Assembly (NCBI GenBank): GCA_905178155.1
Contig: CAJINV010000004.1
Location: 628,629-692,628 of the forward strand
From: Amoebophrya sp. A120
Taxonomy: Eukaryota > Sar > Dinophyceae > Syndiniales > Amoebophryaceae
Direction: 5' to 3'
DNA: 64,000 bases
Below are positions 12,028 to 21,909 of this stretch, piece by piece. Position 1 is the first letter of the stretch; the number at the start of each line of letters is the position of its first letter. Position numbers and translations under genes: made by a program. The notes under the pieces were generated by a model. That model was not told the origin of the DNA and searched no databases. It was given only the letters and a program-made list of their open reading frames with translations.

Positions 12028-12846
12028 ATGTTTTCCAACTTCGCACAGCTCTGGGAAAAGAGCCGGGGACCAGGTGCGGCCGCGGCGTTAGCTGAGGGGC
12101 TCAGAAAAAGCATCGAAAACGAGGCCGACCCTTCGCTCCCAAAAGAAGTCGAACACTTTGTCGCGCAGAGCGTGAAGCAGGCGAAGAAAAGGGGGGGGGA
12201 GCACCCTACCCACAAGCGAGCCCGCATAACGGCGGAGAGGCTCGCTGGAGTACTTATTGCGGGCCGGGAGACGTGGCAGCGAATTCAACACATAGCGTGC
12301 AGCCTCGTTGAACGCGAATGGCATAAAGTGGCGCGACACGTTGCAAACAAGTTCGAACACAAGAAGCACCATGACGTTCACGAGCTGGCGAATTTGGTCC
12401 TTGAGGAAGTGGCGGGGAAGGGTGACGAACACAAGAATGACGAAGGCAAGCACCATCATGATGAGCAAACCAGGGCGATCTTTGCGAATGGGAAAGCGTT
12501 GCTCAAGAAAATCGACGAACAAACCATCCGCGACAAGGAACTACTGGAGCTGCGGGCGGTCCACAAATTTCTTACTAGTTCGATGAGTGTATCTGCCGAG
12601 GGGCTGCTGGGTGTGAAGTCGCTGAACGGGTGCGGCCCAGCGGGCGCCCCGAGTGCCCTTGTGGACCTGAGCCTGATTCGAAGAGACCGCCTGGAAGCGC
12701 ACATGGAGAATTTGAAAGCTGGAAAGGGTATTGGGGCGCTGCTACACTGGTACGCCGCGCGTGTACTCGCGGCCGGGGTTGTGTATGGTGGGCAACACAG
12801 CCACGTAGCTAGGGACGGGAAGTGTAAAAAAGTTTCATACCTATAA
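12028..12846 (+). CDS. Hypothetical His/Lys-rich charged protein
   Basis: A 272-codon frame from ATG 12028; the in-frame TAG upstream is at about 11974. The first half is helical and charged. A central His-rich stretch (HKKHHDVHELANLVLEEV, then GKHHHDEQTR) is followed by further charged helix and an Ala/Gly-rich C-terminal hydrophobic patch (LLHWYAARVLAAGVVYGG). It is probably a soluble alpha-helical protein; His clusters could bind metal, which is inference. A hydrophobic minus frame (12088-12522) opposes it but lacks an ATG and mirrors the charged codons. No family is recognised and no introns are seen. Confidence 0.5.
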   Translation: MFSNFAQLWEKSRGPGAAAALAEGLRKSIENEADPSLPKEVEHFVAQSVKQAKKRGGEHPTHKRARITAERLAGVLIAGRETWQRIQHIACSLVEREWHKVARHVANKFEHKKHHDVHELANLVLEEVAGKGDEHKNDEGKHHHDEQTRAIFANGKALLKKIDEQTIRDKELLELRAVHKFLTSSMSVSAEGLLGVKSLNGCGPAGAPSALVDLSLIRRDRLEAHMENLKAGKGIGALLHWYAARVLAAGVVYGGQHSHVARDGKCKKVSYL

Positions 12847-13740
12847 AGTACGAGCTACCCCTAGCATGGTCGGTCGGTGTTGTGAGCACGATGGCGATCA
12901 TTTTTGCATTTTTTCCCGTCCCCCCTAGCACGGCCTGACCGTGCTAGACAAGCAGCCAAAAAAAGCAACCCAGCTGCATTTTCGGCAGTTGCTGGCGGTT
13001 TTGCACTTTTTGCGCACGCTCCTAGCGCGGTCGGTGTGTGCGGGCAAAGCAGCGGAAAGTCGGAAGCCCCCGCCTCACTCTACTCGGGGTCGTATTTGCG
13101 CGGCCCACAGAAAAAAATATTTTTCGGGGAAATCCGCTACATATCTGATTTTCGCAAAACACAGGCGCTGGTAGCACGACAGGCGCCAAGTCGGCGCCTT
13201 TGCTCTCCAGGCGCTGGTAGATTTTTTTCAAGAAAGCGACGGCCCGGCTTGGCGCCGCTGCCAAGTCCGGACTGGGAGGCCGATCGCTGTTTGCCGTGTT
13301 CTCAGAGTGCCTATGTGGACGAAAATAAAGTGAGCATATATCCCAAAAATGGGCCGCGTATTTAGAAACGCATAGAAATTACTATATTTACGAGCCTGGA
13401 AGCGGGGCCATCGGGGCCCCGCTTCTATGGGCTCGCTGCTGCCGGACCGACCCGCCCCCGTGGTCGGCCCCGCTTTCAAAATCGAGAAAGCCAACGACAA
13501 TGCGCGGGGGGGGCCCGCGTTAGAAGTGCAGCCCGTCCGCTGCGCTGTCTGGGAAATACGAAAAAGCCGCGGCCCCGGGCCCGTCGGGGCCGCTCCGCCT
13601 CCGTTTTTTATTTTCGCAGGAGCTGGCTGTGAAATGCGCAAAATTGCTGCGCTTTTCGCAGGCCGCTCCGCCTTTGCTGGCTTTGGCAGGCCTGGCGATG
13701 ACAGGCAAGCAAGCGCGCGCCGTTGGCCACATAATTGACG
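12847..13740. other. Spacer with AGCACGG/CCGTGCT inverted motif
   Basis: An inverted repeat, TAGCACGG...CCGTGCTA, lies at about 12927-12945, and a near-identical GGCACGG...CCGTGCTAG recurs near 18929-18948. A GC-rich stretch follows. No gene is supported. Confidence 0.4.
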
Positions 13741-13759
13741 CCCCCCCTGTGTTTCATGC

Positions 13760-14270
13760 ACAGCCTTGCTTTGCTTTGCGCAGCCTCGCTCTGCGCAGCC
13801 TTCGCCCTGTTTTTCTCGCTTTGCTTTTTCCGCTTTGCTTTTTTCGCTTCGCTTTGTCTGCTTTGCTTTTTCCGCCTTGCCTTTTTCGCTTCGCTTTGTT
13901 TGCTTTGCTTTTTTCGCTTCGCTTTGTTTGCTTTGATTTTTTCGCTTTTCTTTTTCCGCTTTGCCTTTTTCGCTTTGCCTTTTTCGCTTTGCGTATATTC
14001 GCTCTGCCTTTTTCGCCTTGCTTTTTTCGCTTCGCTTTTTTCGCTTTGCTTTTTCGCTTTGTTTTTCGCTCTGCTTTTTCGCTTTGCTTTTTCGCTCTGT
14101 TTGCGCGCTTTGCTTGTTCGCTTTTCTTGCCCGCTTTGCTTGCCCGCTTTGCCTGTTCGCTTTGCTTTTTCGCTTTGCTTGCTCGCTTTTCTTCTCGCTT
14201 TGCTTTTTCGTTTTGCTTTTTCGCGCTTCCTTGGATTCTTTTGCTTTCGCTTCTGGCTTTGCTTGGCGGC
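13760..14270. repeat. TTTTTCGCTTTGC minisatellite array A
   Basis: Degenerate tandem copies of TTTTTCGCTTTGC. On the minus strand this reads as Lys/Ala/Ser/Glu-rich frames (up to 365 codons), on the plus strand as Phe/Ala/Leu-rich frames. Both are consequences of the repeat and are not annotated as genes. Confidence 0.92.
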
Positions 14271-14399
14271 GTTTTGCTTGCGCAGCCGTCGCGCAGTCAC
14301 GTTTTTCGTCAACCACGTGCGACATTTTTTGAAATTAGTAAATCGCTAGTAGCAGGAGAACGCGTAGCGTAAGAAGGAGAGGCAGATCGGGACGCAGGT

Positions 14400-14600
14400 C
14401 CGAAAGCCGCGCCGCCTTCCGACCGCCCGGGTTGCGAGTTTGGCGAGCTCGCAACTACACCAAAGCCCGCTCGCAGCAGCCAGGCTCTTAACGAAATCGC
14501 TCGCCAGCCCTGAGAAAGCTTGCGCCCAAAGAAGCCCCCGAAGGCGTAGGCCCTTAAGACGTGGGGCCTTAAAGCGCACCCGTTTAGATCGCCGCCGGCC
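14400..14600. repeat. Array-flanking cassette, copy 1
   Basis: Contains the GGTTGCGAGTTTGGCGAGC hairpin, CCCGCTCGCAGCAGCCA, CTCTTAACGAAATC and GAAGGCGTAGGCCCTTAAGA. The same ordered landmarks recur at 15843-16000, so arrays and cassette form a higher-order repeat. Confidence 0.8.
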
Positions 14601-15290
14601 GCTTTGGTTTTTGCGCTAGTGCGTTGGCCTTTTCGCTTTTTGCTTTTAAGCGCCCCCCTTTTTGGCGCTTTGCTCTGTCGCGATTTGCTTTCTGGATGGG
14701 TGGCGCTTTGCTTTTTCGCGCTTTGCTTTTATTTTCGTTCCGCTTTGCTTTTTTATTTTTCCTGTGCCGGCTCTCAGCTTTAAACGCGTAGGCCTTAAGG
14801 GCTAGGCCCTTAAGAAAGCTCCTAAGGAAGCTCCTTAGGAGGCCGCTTAAGGCATACACCCTGAAGACATGGGGCCACAAAACGGGGCCGCTCAGAGCTT
14901 TGCTCCCGCTTTGCCTTTTTGCGCTTTGCTTTTTGGTGCTGAGCTTTTTGGCGCTCGCCTTTTTGATGCTTTGCCTTGTCGCGGTTTGCTTTCTCGTGCT
15001 TTTGTTTTTGGCGTTTTGCTTTTTCGTGCCGCTTTGTTTTCGGCGTTTTGCCTTTTCGCCTTGCGCTTTGTTTTGTTTTGCTTTGCTTTGCTTTGTTTTG
15101 TTTTGCTTTGTTTTGTTTTGTTTCTTGCTTTGCTTCTTGCTTTGCTTCTCGCTTTGCTTCTCGCTTTGCTTTTCGCTTTGCTTCTCGCTTTGCTTCTCGC
15201 TTTGCTTCTCGTTTTGCTTTTCGTTTGCCATTGCTTTGCGTTTTGCTTTTCCTTTCGCTGTGCCGCCTCTCAGATTTTAAAGGCCAGGCC
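14600..15290. repeat. TTTTTCGCTTTGC minisatellite arrays B and C
   Basis: Two further arrays (about 14600-14770 and 14890-15260) separated by a CTTAAGG/CCTTAGGAAGC-rich linker. Unit variants include TTTTGCTTTG and CTTCTCGCTTTG. Long Lys/Gln/Ser frames on the minus strand are repeat-derived. Confidence 0.9.
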
Positions 15291-15399
15291 TCAAGGGCTA
15301 GATCCTTAAGAAAGCTCCTAAGGAAGCTCCTGAGGAAGCCTCTGAAGGCGTAGGTCCTGAAGACGTGGGGCCTTAAGGCTTTAAGCCCGGCGTAGCCGC

Positions 15400-15835
15400 T
15401 CGCACCCTTTCGCTTTGGTTTATGCGCTTTGCTTTTTCCGCTTTGGTTTTTGGCGCTTTGCTGTTGGCGCTCTGCTTTTTCGCGCTTTGCTTTTGGCGCT
15501 TTGTTGTTGGCGCTCTGCTTTTTCGCGCTTTGCTTTTGGCGCTTTGCTTTCGGCGCTTTGCTTTTGGCGCTTTGATTTTTGGCGCTTTGGTTTTTGGCGC
15601 TTTGCTTTTTCGCTTTGCTTTTTCGCTTTGCTTTTTCGCTTTGCTTTTTCGCTTTGCTTTGCTTTTTCGCTTTGCTTTTTCGCTTTGCTTTTTCGCTTTG
15701 CTTTTGGCGCTTTGCTTTTTTGCCGCCTTGCTGTTTGCGCTCTTCTTTTTCGCGCTTTGCTTTCAGCGCTTTGCTTCTGGCGCTTTGCTTTTGGCGCTTT
15801 GCTTTTGGCGCTTTGCTTTTGGCGCTTCCTTTGGT
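15400..15835. repeat. TTTTTCGCTTTGC / TTTTGGCGCTTTGC array D
   Basis: Tandem 12-13 bp units alternate between the CGCTTTG and GGCGCTTTG variants. Open frames on both strands are repeat-derived. Confidence 0.92.
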
Positions 15836-15842
15836 TTTTTTC

Positions 15843-16000
15843 GGGTTGCGACTTTGGCAAAGTCGCAACCAACGGCAACCACAACCAGAGACCAAAACCC
15901 GCTCGCAGCAGCCAAGCTCTTAACGAAATCTCTCCGCCGCCCTGAGAAAGCTCCGCAAGAAGCCTCCGAAGGCGTAGGCCCTTAAGACGTGGGGCCTTGC
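15843..16000. repeat. Array-flanking cassette, copy 2
   Basis: Matches the 14400-14600 cassette landmark for landmark: the hairpin, CCCGCTCGCAGCAGCCA, CTCTTAACGAAATC, and GAAGGCGTAGGCCCTTAAGA followed by CGTGGGGCCTT. Confidence 0.8.
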
Positions 16001-16470
16001 GCCCGCTTTGGTTTTTGCGATGCCTTGCCTGTTCGCTTTTTGCTTTGCTTTTTCGCTTGCGCCGTGCCTGCCCTCCCCTTTAAGCTAGCGCCTAGGCCTT
16101 ACGGGCTGCGTCCTACCTTAAGGCAGCTCCTTAGCAAGCCCCTTAGGAAGGCCCTTAGGAAGCCCCTTAAGGCGCTTTGCTTTTTGTTTTTGGCGTTGCT
16201 TTTGCCTTTTCGCCTTGCGCTTTGCTTTCTTTTGCTTTGGTTTGCTTTGCCAGCTTTGCGCTCCTTAGGAAGCTCCTAAGGAAGCTCCTAAGGAGCCCTC
16301 AGGAGCTCCCTTAAGCGAGAACGCCTTAAGCGGGAACGCCTAAAGGCGTACCTTCTTAAGCGGGGACGCCTTAAGATAATTTCGCTTCAGGCTTTTTCTT
16401 AGCGCGCCCTCTTAGGAGACGCCCTGCGTAAGGAAGCTTCCTTAGGAGCTTCCTTAGGAGCGAAAAAATC
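16000..16470. repeat. CCTTAGGAAGC / CTTAAG palindromic tract
   Basis: A short TTTTTGCTTTGC array is followed by dense CCTTAGGAAGC, CTCCTAAGGAAGC and GCCTTAAGCG units, most of them partly self-complementary. No gene. Confidence 0.8.
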
Positions 16471-16494
16471 TTTGCCGCTATTATTATACTACAC

Positions 16495-17030
16495 ACGGAA
16501 GAAAACGGGGCCGGAGAGGTTCCGGTAGAGTGTGGGGAGAGGTTGCCTGCGTAGAGGTAAAGTAGAGGGTCGGGAAAAAATAGAGGGTCGGGGAGAGGTA
16601 AGGCGAGAGGTAAAGGAGAGGGTAGGGCGCGGGTGGGTAGTACGTCGGCCCGTATAGCGGCGCTATACGCCCGAAGAGGGTAGGTAGAGGGTGGACAGAG
16701 GTAAAATAGAGGGTAGGGGGAGAGGGTCGAGAGGGTCAGAGAGGGCGCGTAGTATAGGGTGACCCTCTACCCCGACCCTCTCCGGGGCCCTCTATTTTAC
16801 CTCTCGGCGGGCCCTCTCGGGACCTCTCCGACCCTCTCCAGGACCCTCTCCGGGACCCTCTCCGAACCTCTCCCGGAACCTCTCTGACCCTCTCCCCGAC
16901 CCTCTCCCCGACCCTCTCCCCGACCCTCTCCCCGACCCTCTCCCCGACCCTCTCCCCGACCCTCTCCCCGACCCTCTCCTCGACCCTCTCCCGGAACCTC
17001 TTCCGGAACCTCTTCCGGAACCGCCGGCCC
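16495..17030. repeat. Opposed GAGAGGGT and GACCCTCTCC arrays
   Basis: From about 16500 to 16745 the plus strand is purine-rich (GAGAGGGTAGG units). From about 16757 to 17025 it is the complementary pyrimidine array (GACCCTCTCCCC, roughly 20 units). Together they make an imperfect inverted repeat of about 250 bp arms. No gene. Confidence 0.92.
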
Positions 17031-18957
17031 CCCCAATGCAGTTCGCCCGCCTGCGCGCAGTGCCTGCGTCTTAAAGTAGGAGCGAAACCAGCAGGGGCCT
17101 AAAGCTTATGGCCTGCAGATCTTTTGACTCTCTACAGACCGGGGCGGCTGTTCAAAGTGAGCGCGCCGCTCTGCGTCCCCCGGGCGGGGGGGGGGCGCGG
17201 CGCCACGCCTTAACGTAGGCGGCCACCTAGGGTGGCCGCAACTTCACACAACGCCCGCGCGCGGGCAACAGGTGCGGCGTCTTTGTAGCGCCGTGGACGT
17301 GCTTGCAGCCAAAGTAGCGAAAATCAGTCTTGCTGTGCCCGTTGTCTATTTCGCACGCACTTGCGAGCCCCGCGGCGTGCTCGCCATTTAAGCTTATTCC
17401 AGCTCGCTACTCTTTGGAGGCGCTCCGCCCTCTTGTTCAGGGCGCACGCCTCCAACAGGCTACCCCTCCAAGAAAGGCCGCCATCAAGCTCCGGCCCCGG
17501 GCGCTGCTTTTTTCGGAAACAAAGAACGCAGGCCGCCGCGGTATCGCTGCGCGTGTGCGCTGCGCTTTCTGGGCCAAACCCCTCAGAGCGGCCGGCGCGG
17601 CCCCGACTGCCTTTATGGCTACGCAGCGGCGCGCTACCCTTGGCCCCACCTGACCCACCGGCACACCTCCCCCGAACAGCCTCCCTCCCCGGCGGCCTCC
17701 GCCGGGGGGTGGCTGGTTGGATCTAAATGCTCAACTTTTTGGATATGTAGCCACTTTCTCGCCTGCGTGTGTGCTACTAGCACGCGGCGGCTGATATTGA
17801 GTCGCCCCGGAGTTGGTGCGGGAGCTTTGCACTATTTGCGGACCGTGAGGGGTGCTGATAGTGCCTACGAATGCAAGAAGTTGGATACTTGTCATCCTCT
17901 TTCTCGCGTTCATTCAGATCGTAAAGAGTCGCTAACAGACGCGACTCGAGCTGATGAATTGCGACACCCGCGCAGCTGATAAGCGTGAAAGTCAAATAGT
18001 GTCCCAGTGACCGCGAAGGTCACTCGGGTAGCCCTATGGTTCGTGCGTTGAGTCACCCGCCCGCCCATCCCTGTGATAGCGAGGCGGTATTGATTCGAGG
18101 CCAGCACGCGCGTGCGTTGCTGTTCGTGTCCAAAAGATCCTGAGACTGGAGCGCTTGTGCGCGCTTAGTGGGAAGCAGTGCGCGCGCCTCGAAATCATTG
18201 CAAAAGGCGTGCACTACTCACGACCGCACCTCGTCCACAGATTGCATGCACTCTTCCCGACGTCTGCTTGACTTGACTACATGGACCGCCCCGCTGGGCC
18301 TCAGCTAAGAACAGTTGCGAGGGCGTGACTATGCACAGAGCGACGAGGTGGTGCACAAGGAACAAAGCGCGGTCACAGAGTGCAACTGTAAAGACTAAGA
18401 ACCGCGATCGCCTCGAATTGAAATGATGCTGCTTCCGACCTGACGCGCGGCCTTGCCAGCTCGCCTTCACACTGTCGCATCGCATCGGAGATCCGGGAGC
18501 GCTTGACTCGGACACTCCACGTTCGTGCGAGCGTTTCCTAGATGTGTGGAGGACGACCTCGCGGGACGTGCTCGCCCTGTGCTCTTACCGCTGATGTCCT
18601 TCGCCGTTACACACGAGCGAAGCATGAGCACGCTTATAGTTCCGAGCAGCAGGATCGGGAGTTGGTTCATCAATGGCGCTATTGGCATTTGGCCAGTGTT
18701 GTTCGCTGGCAGGCCCGGTCATTGTCGTGCAGCTACAACAAGCAAACACACCCCACAAAAATCGCCTATATAGCCGATTTCCGCGAGAATTTTTTTCGTT
18801 GTCAGTGGCCGCGCAAATATAACTCGGCCGCGTGGGCTGCTGCTATTTCGCAGCTGTTCAAGGTTGGGGCCTCGTTTTTTTGATGCTAGAAATCGCGCGG
18901 CTTCGCGATCAAATCCGCACCATAATCAAACTGGCACGGCGCGACCGTGCTAGCTAG
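17031..18957. other. No supported gene
   Basis: GC-rich to about 17.7 kb, then balanced. Short frames on both strands are 60-120 codons without motifs. The second AGCACGG-type inverted motif lies near 18929-18948. Confidence 0.4.
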
Positions 18958-19608
18958 TACAAGTACTATAAATATAGGCATGAAACATTTTGCAATTTTC
19001 CGACCATACACGCAGTCCTGCCGGACTATACCAGAACGCTCTTGCGTCTGCGCTCCCGTTTGGGCCTCCTCCTGCTTGGTGAGGCTGACGATGTGCGGCA
19101 GAATCTCGTCGTAGAGAGCGAAGTTGATTATGAGCGCGAGGCCCCCTCGTACCAGGTGTACTGGGGAGCACCCCAGAAGCACCACGACAGCAAGCACGAC
19201 GCATTCCAGGAAAGAGAGCAACTCAAGATGTACACTCGGTTTGTGTTGCAGCAATTTTTCGGGCTCGTAGAGATGAAACACAACGACAACCCGACATCAC
19301 CATCCCACTACCTCGAACGGTATCACAATCCGAAGCCGGAGATGGTCGAGCATGAGCCAGCTGACACGAGGCTGGTCAAGATAGCGACTCATCTCAGCAC
19401 TGACTTGTACACGGACGAGATGACAAAAATCGACGACCCCACGTTGCCCGGTCAACTTCGGGAGATGATCGCGAATGGTGCTCATTCTATCTCCGAAGAA
19501 AGTACCCAAACGATAAAGCATCATGACTCTAGCGATGAATCGATAGCGTCAACAAGCAGCAGCAGCGCGGCGGCACCGCAGCACGGAAGGCACCGAGGGG
19601 CACCATAG
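18958..19608 (+). CDS. Possible charged His-rich protein (partial model)
   Basis: A frame of about 216 codons opens after TAG 18955 and ends at TAG 19606-19608. It has no early ATG, so if real it needs an upstream exon. The product is acidic/basic and His-rich, with a Ser-rich tail (DESIASTSSSSAAAPQHG). The sense nucleotides around 19170 (AGAAGCACCACGAC) resemble those near 12363 in the other His-rich ORF, so the two could be distant relatives. A minus-strand frame (18886-19281) with two hydrophobic stretches competes and also lacks an ATG. Confidence 0.3.
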   Translation, partial: YKYYKYRHETFCNFPTIHAVLPDYTRTLLRLRSRLGLLLLGEADDVRQNLVVESEVDYEREAPSYQVYWGAPQKHHDSKHDAFQEREQLKMYTRFVLQQFFGLVEMKHNDNPTSPSHYLERYHNPKPEMVEHEPADTRLVKIATHLSTDLYTDEMTKIDDPTLPGQLREMIANGAHSISEESTQTIKHHDSSDESIASTSSSSAAAPQHGRHRGAP

Positions 19609-21909
19609 AGAAAAGTAGAACAACAGGGCAATGAAGACGCCTGCTTAGGAAAAGAGCTTCATCCCTTCGGGGGTGGCGCGAAGGCATTTTTGGACGCAAG
19701 TGGGCGAATATACAATAGCAGAACAAAGCAAGACGCGTCGCGGCGCAGTTGCTGTAGCAGCTGCATGAAGATTCGCGGTCGTTATGGTTTCTTTGCGAAA
19801 AACGAGTGGCGCCTGTCGCAGTGGAGTGGTGCCACCTTTGAGCGCTGTCGAGCAAAGCCCAGCCAAAGTGCTCACATTCCAGTTATTTGCTTCGTCCCTG
19901 TGTATGATTACAAGTCTGCTCATCTTCCTGGGCAGAGACAGCCTATCAGCGTCGTACCTAGTACTCGCGCAATGGATACAGGAAGCGAGAGCGAATGCAG
20001 GTGATGCAGTAGCGTCATCTTGCCCCCTGTCATTGATTTTTTTTTTTTCAACGGTTACGTTTGCAGCAGATTTGTTTTAGCGACTTTCCCTCACAATGTT
20101 CCAGGCGAGAACGGGACAATGAGGACGTAGAGCGGATTTCGAAGCCCAAGGCGCCGATGAACGAAATATGTTTAAACGCTCACGAGCTTTTTTCTCGTTT
20201 TTTTTGCATCAATTTCCAAAAATACTAGTATACGCAGCCTGTCGCTAATATGAGTATGACCTATACGGACCGCGTAAAGTCTTTGCTTTACCTTTTGCTG
20301 TGGTGGAAACAAAGTATCGCTGCTACTAACAGTAACAGCCCTGTTCTGGCGTAAGAGCACCTGCCCTGCAGCTGTTCCATCATTAATCTACCACGTCGGG
20401 ACTAGTTTGATTTGTCCCTGCTTGTATTCCGATGAGCAATCTTCTGCTCGTGCTATGTCATGTCGGTACTTGCAAACGGCATCAGCTCCTTGAGCAGTTT
20501 TGTAAAGTATCGGTGTCATTGAATGGGTTGGGCATGGTGCCGTGCGTCGGTGGTACATGGACGATGCAAAGTCTCACTATTCTGGGGCCGTAGATGAAAT
20601 GGTATGAAGATAAACGCACTCACAGACAGCACACATTTTCGCTTCGGCTTCCGTCTGGAATTCTATATTTTTCGTATTACCGGGCACATACGAAACAAAG
20701 CAGCATAGTTGTATAAACTGTCGAAAAGACGGCGTTGTCTTTTCCCTCGCCTCTTCTTTATTGCAGCTTCGCTTACGAAGACCACAGTCAGAAGTGAGGG
20801 GAGAAGGTCGTGGGAATCGAAAATCGGTATTCGTTGACGCGTTTTAGGAAGTCACCAGCACCACCAGCCGGACTTTTTTAGTATCGGGCTTTGACGCGAT
20901 GGCTCTGAGGATGCAGCTGGGACGTCGGGCAATATTGAATTGCGCATAATATTAAGTACATCCTTATTCGAGTTTCGTTCCTATATTATGGAAGCGGAAT
21001 TCGGATAGAATTAGAAATCGGATGGGGTTCAGCTGGAATTTGTTCGGATTCCGTTCGAATTTGGCTGGATCGGTTTTGGGAGGAGGCAATCCGAGAACGC
21101 CCGCATTGCGATCTGAGACCGTGGACAAAGGTATGGATTGCTGGGCGCGCGCTGCCGCGCGCGCTCCTACCCGGGCGGCATTTAGTGCTCCTTTTGGTCG
21201 TCATTCCGTGCTGGGTTTTCGCTGGTGTGGTCAGCTGTGTTTTGTGCGGTCGCACTGCAGCCGGTGGCTTGGTTGGGTTGAGGGGTTGTCACTGGTGCTG
21301 CCGATCCTTTTCATGCAGCCGTAGTATGATGTTGTTAGAATGCTTGCCTCCTGCGCGCCGGCCTTTCTCGCGTGCGCAGCTGAAGGCGCTGCGCATGCAG
21401 GAGCGCCGGTGGCGGGGGCCGGCGTGCGTCTGTCATTATAACGGAAGCGCTTCTGCTCAAAAATGGTACTACCGCCCACCTTCCATCATTTTCATTCGTG
21501 AAGGCTCGTTTACGTTAACTACACTTAAAAGTGACGGGAGGGGGTGGAAATCGGAGTCGATATCTATTCGTAGAAGGGTTTCTGGTTTTATTGGAAGAAC
21601 GTCAACAGCAGCAGGCTGAGCTTCTTACTATCGGGCTAGGACATGATGTTTCTGGGAAGGTAAGGACGTCGAGTATTTGATTTTGCACATAAACTGCGAG
21701 TGCAGAAGAGGGGCACTTGTCTTCGGAGGTCGTTTTTCCTTGATGTCATTAACCTAGCAGACACAGCAAGCACGAAAGCAGCTTGACATGCGGGTGCGGC
21801 TGTGCCGTCAATGATACTGAAACGTTCGAGGATGTAGATTCTCCTGTAGAAAAAATTTTTCTTTACTTAGTGAAATTATCAGAAAAAGGAAAAGCACAAC
21901 ACACAAACC
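19609..21909. other. No supported gene
   Basis: Balanced composition with short frames on both strands. A minus frame at 19645-19923 is plausible in composition but unsupported. No introner-like termini were found. 20.0-21.1 kb is AT-leaning and featureless. Confidence 0.35.

Noticed and set aside
12088-12522. Minus-strand hydrophobic protein opposite the His-rich ORF
   Set aside because: No ATG; the hydrophobicity mirrors His/Asp/Glu codons on the plus strand.
14822-15895. 357-codon Lys/Ala/Ser-rich frame on minus, and similar frames at 13228-14325
   Set aside because: Produced entirely by the TTTTTCGCTTTGC repeat; frames are open on both strands and no non-repeat domain is present.
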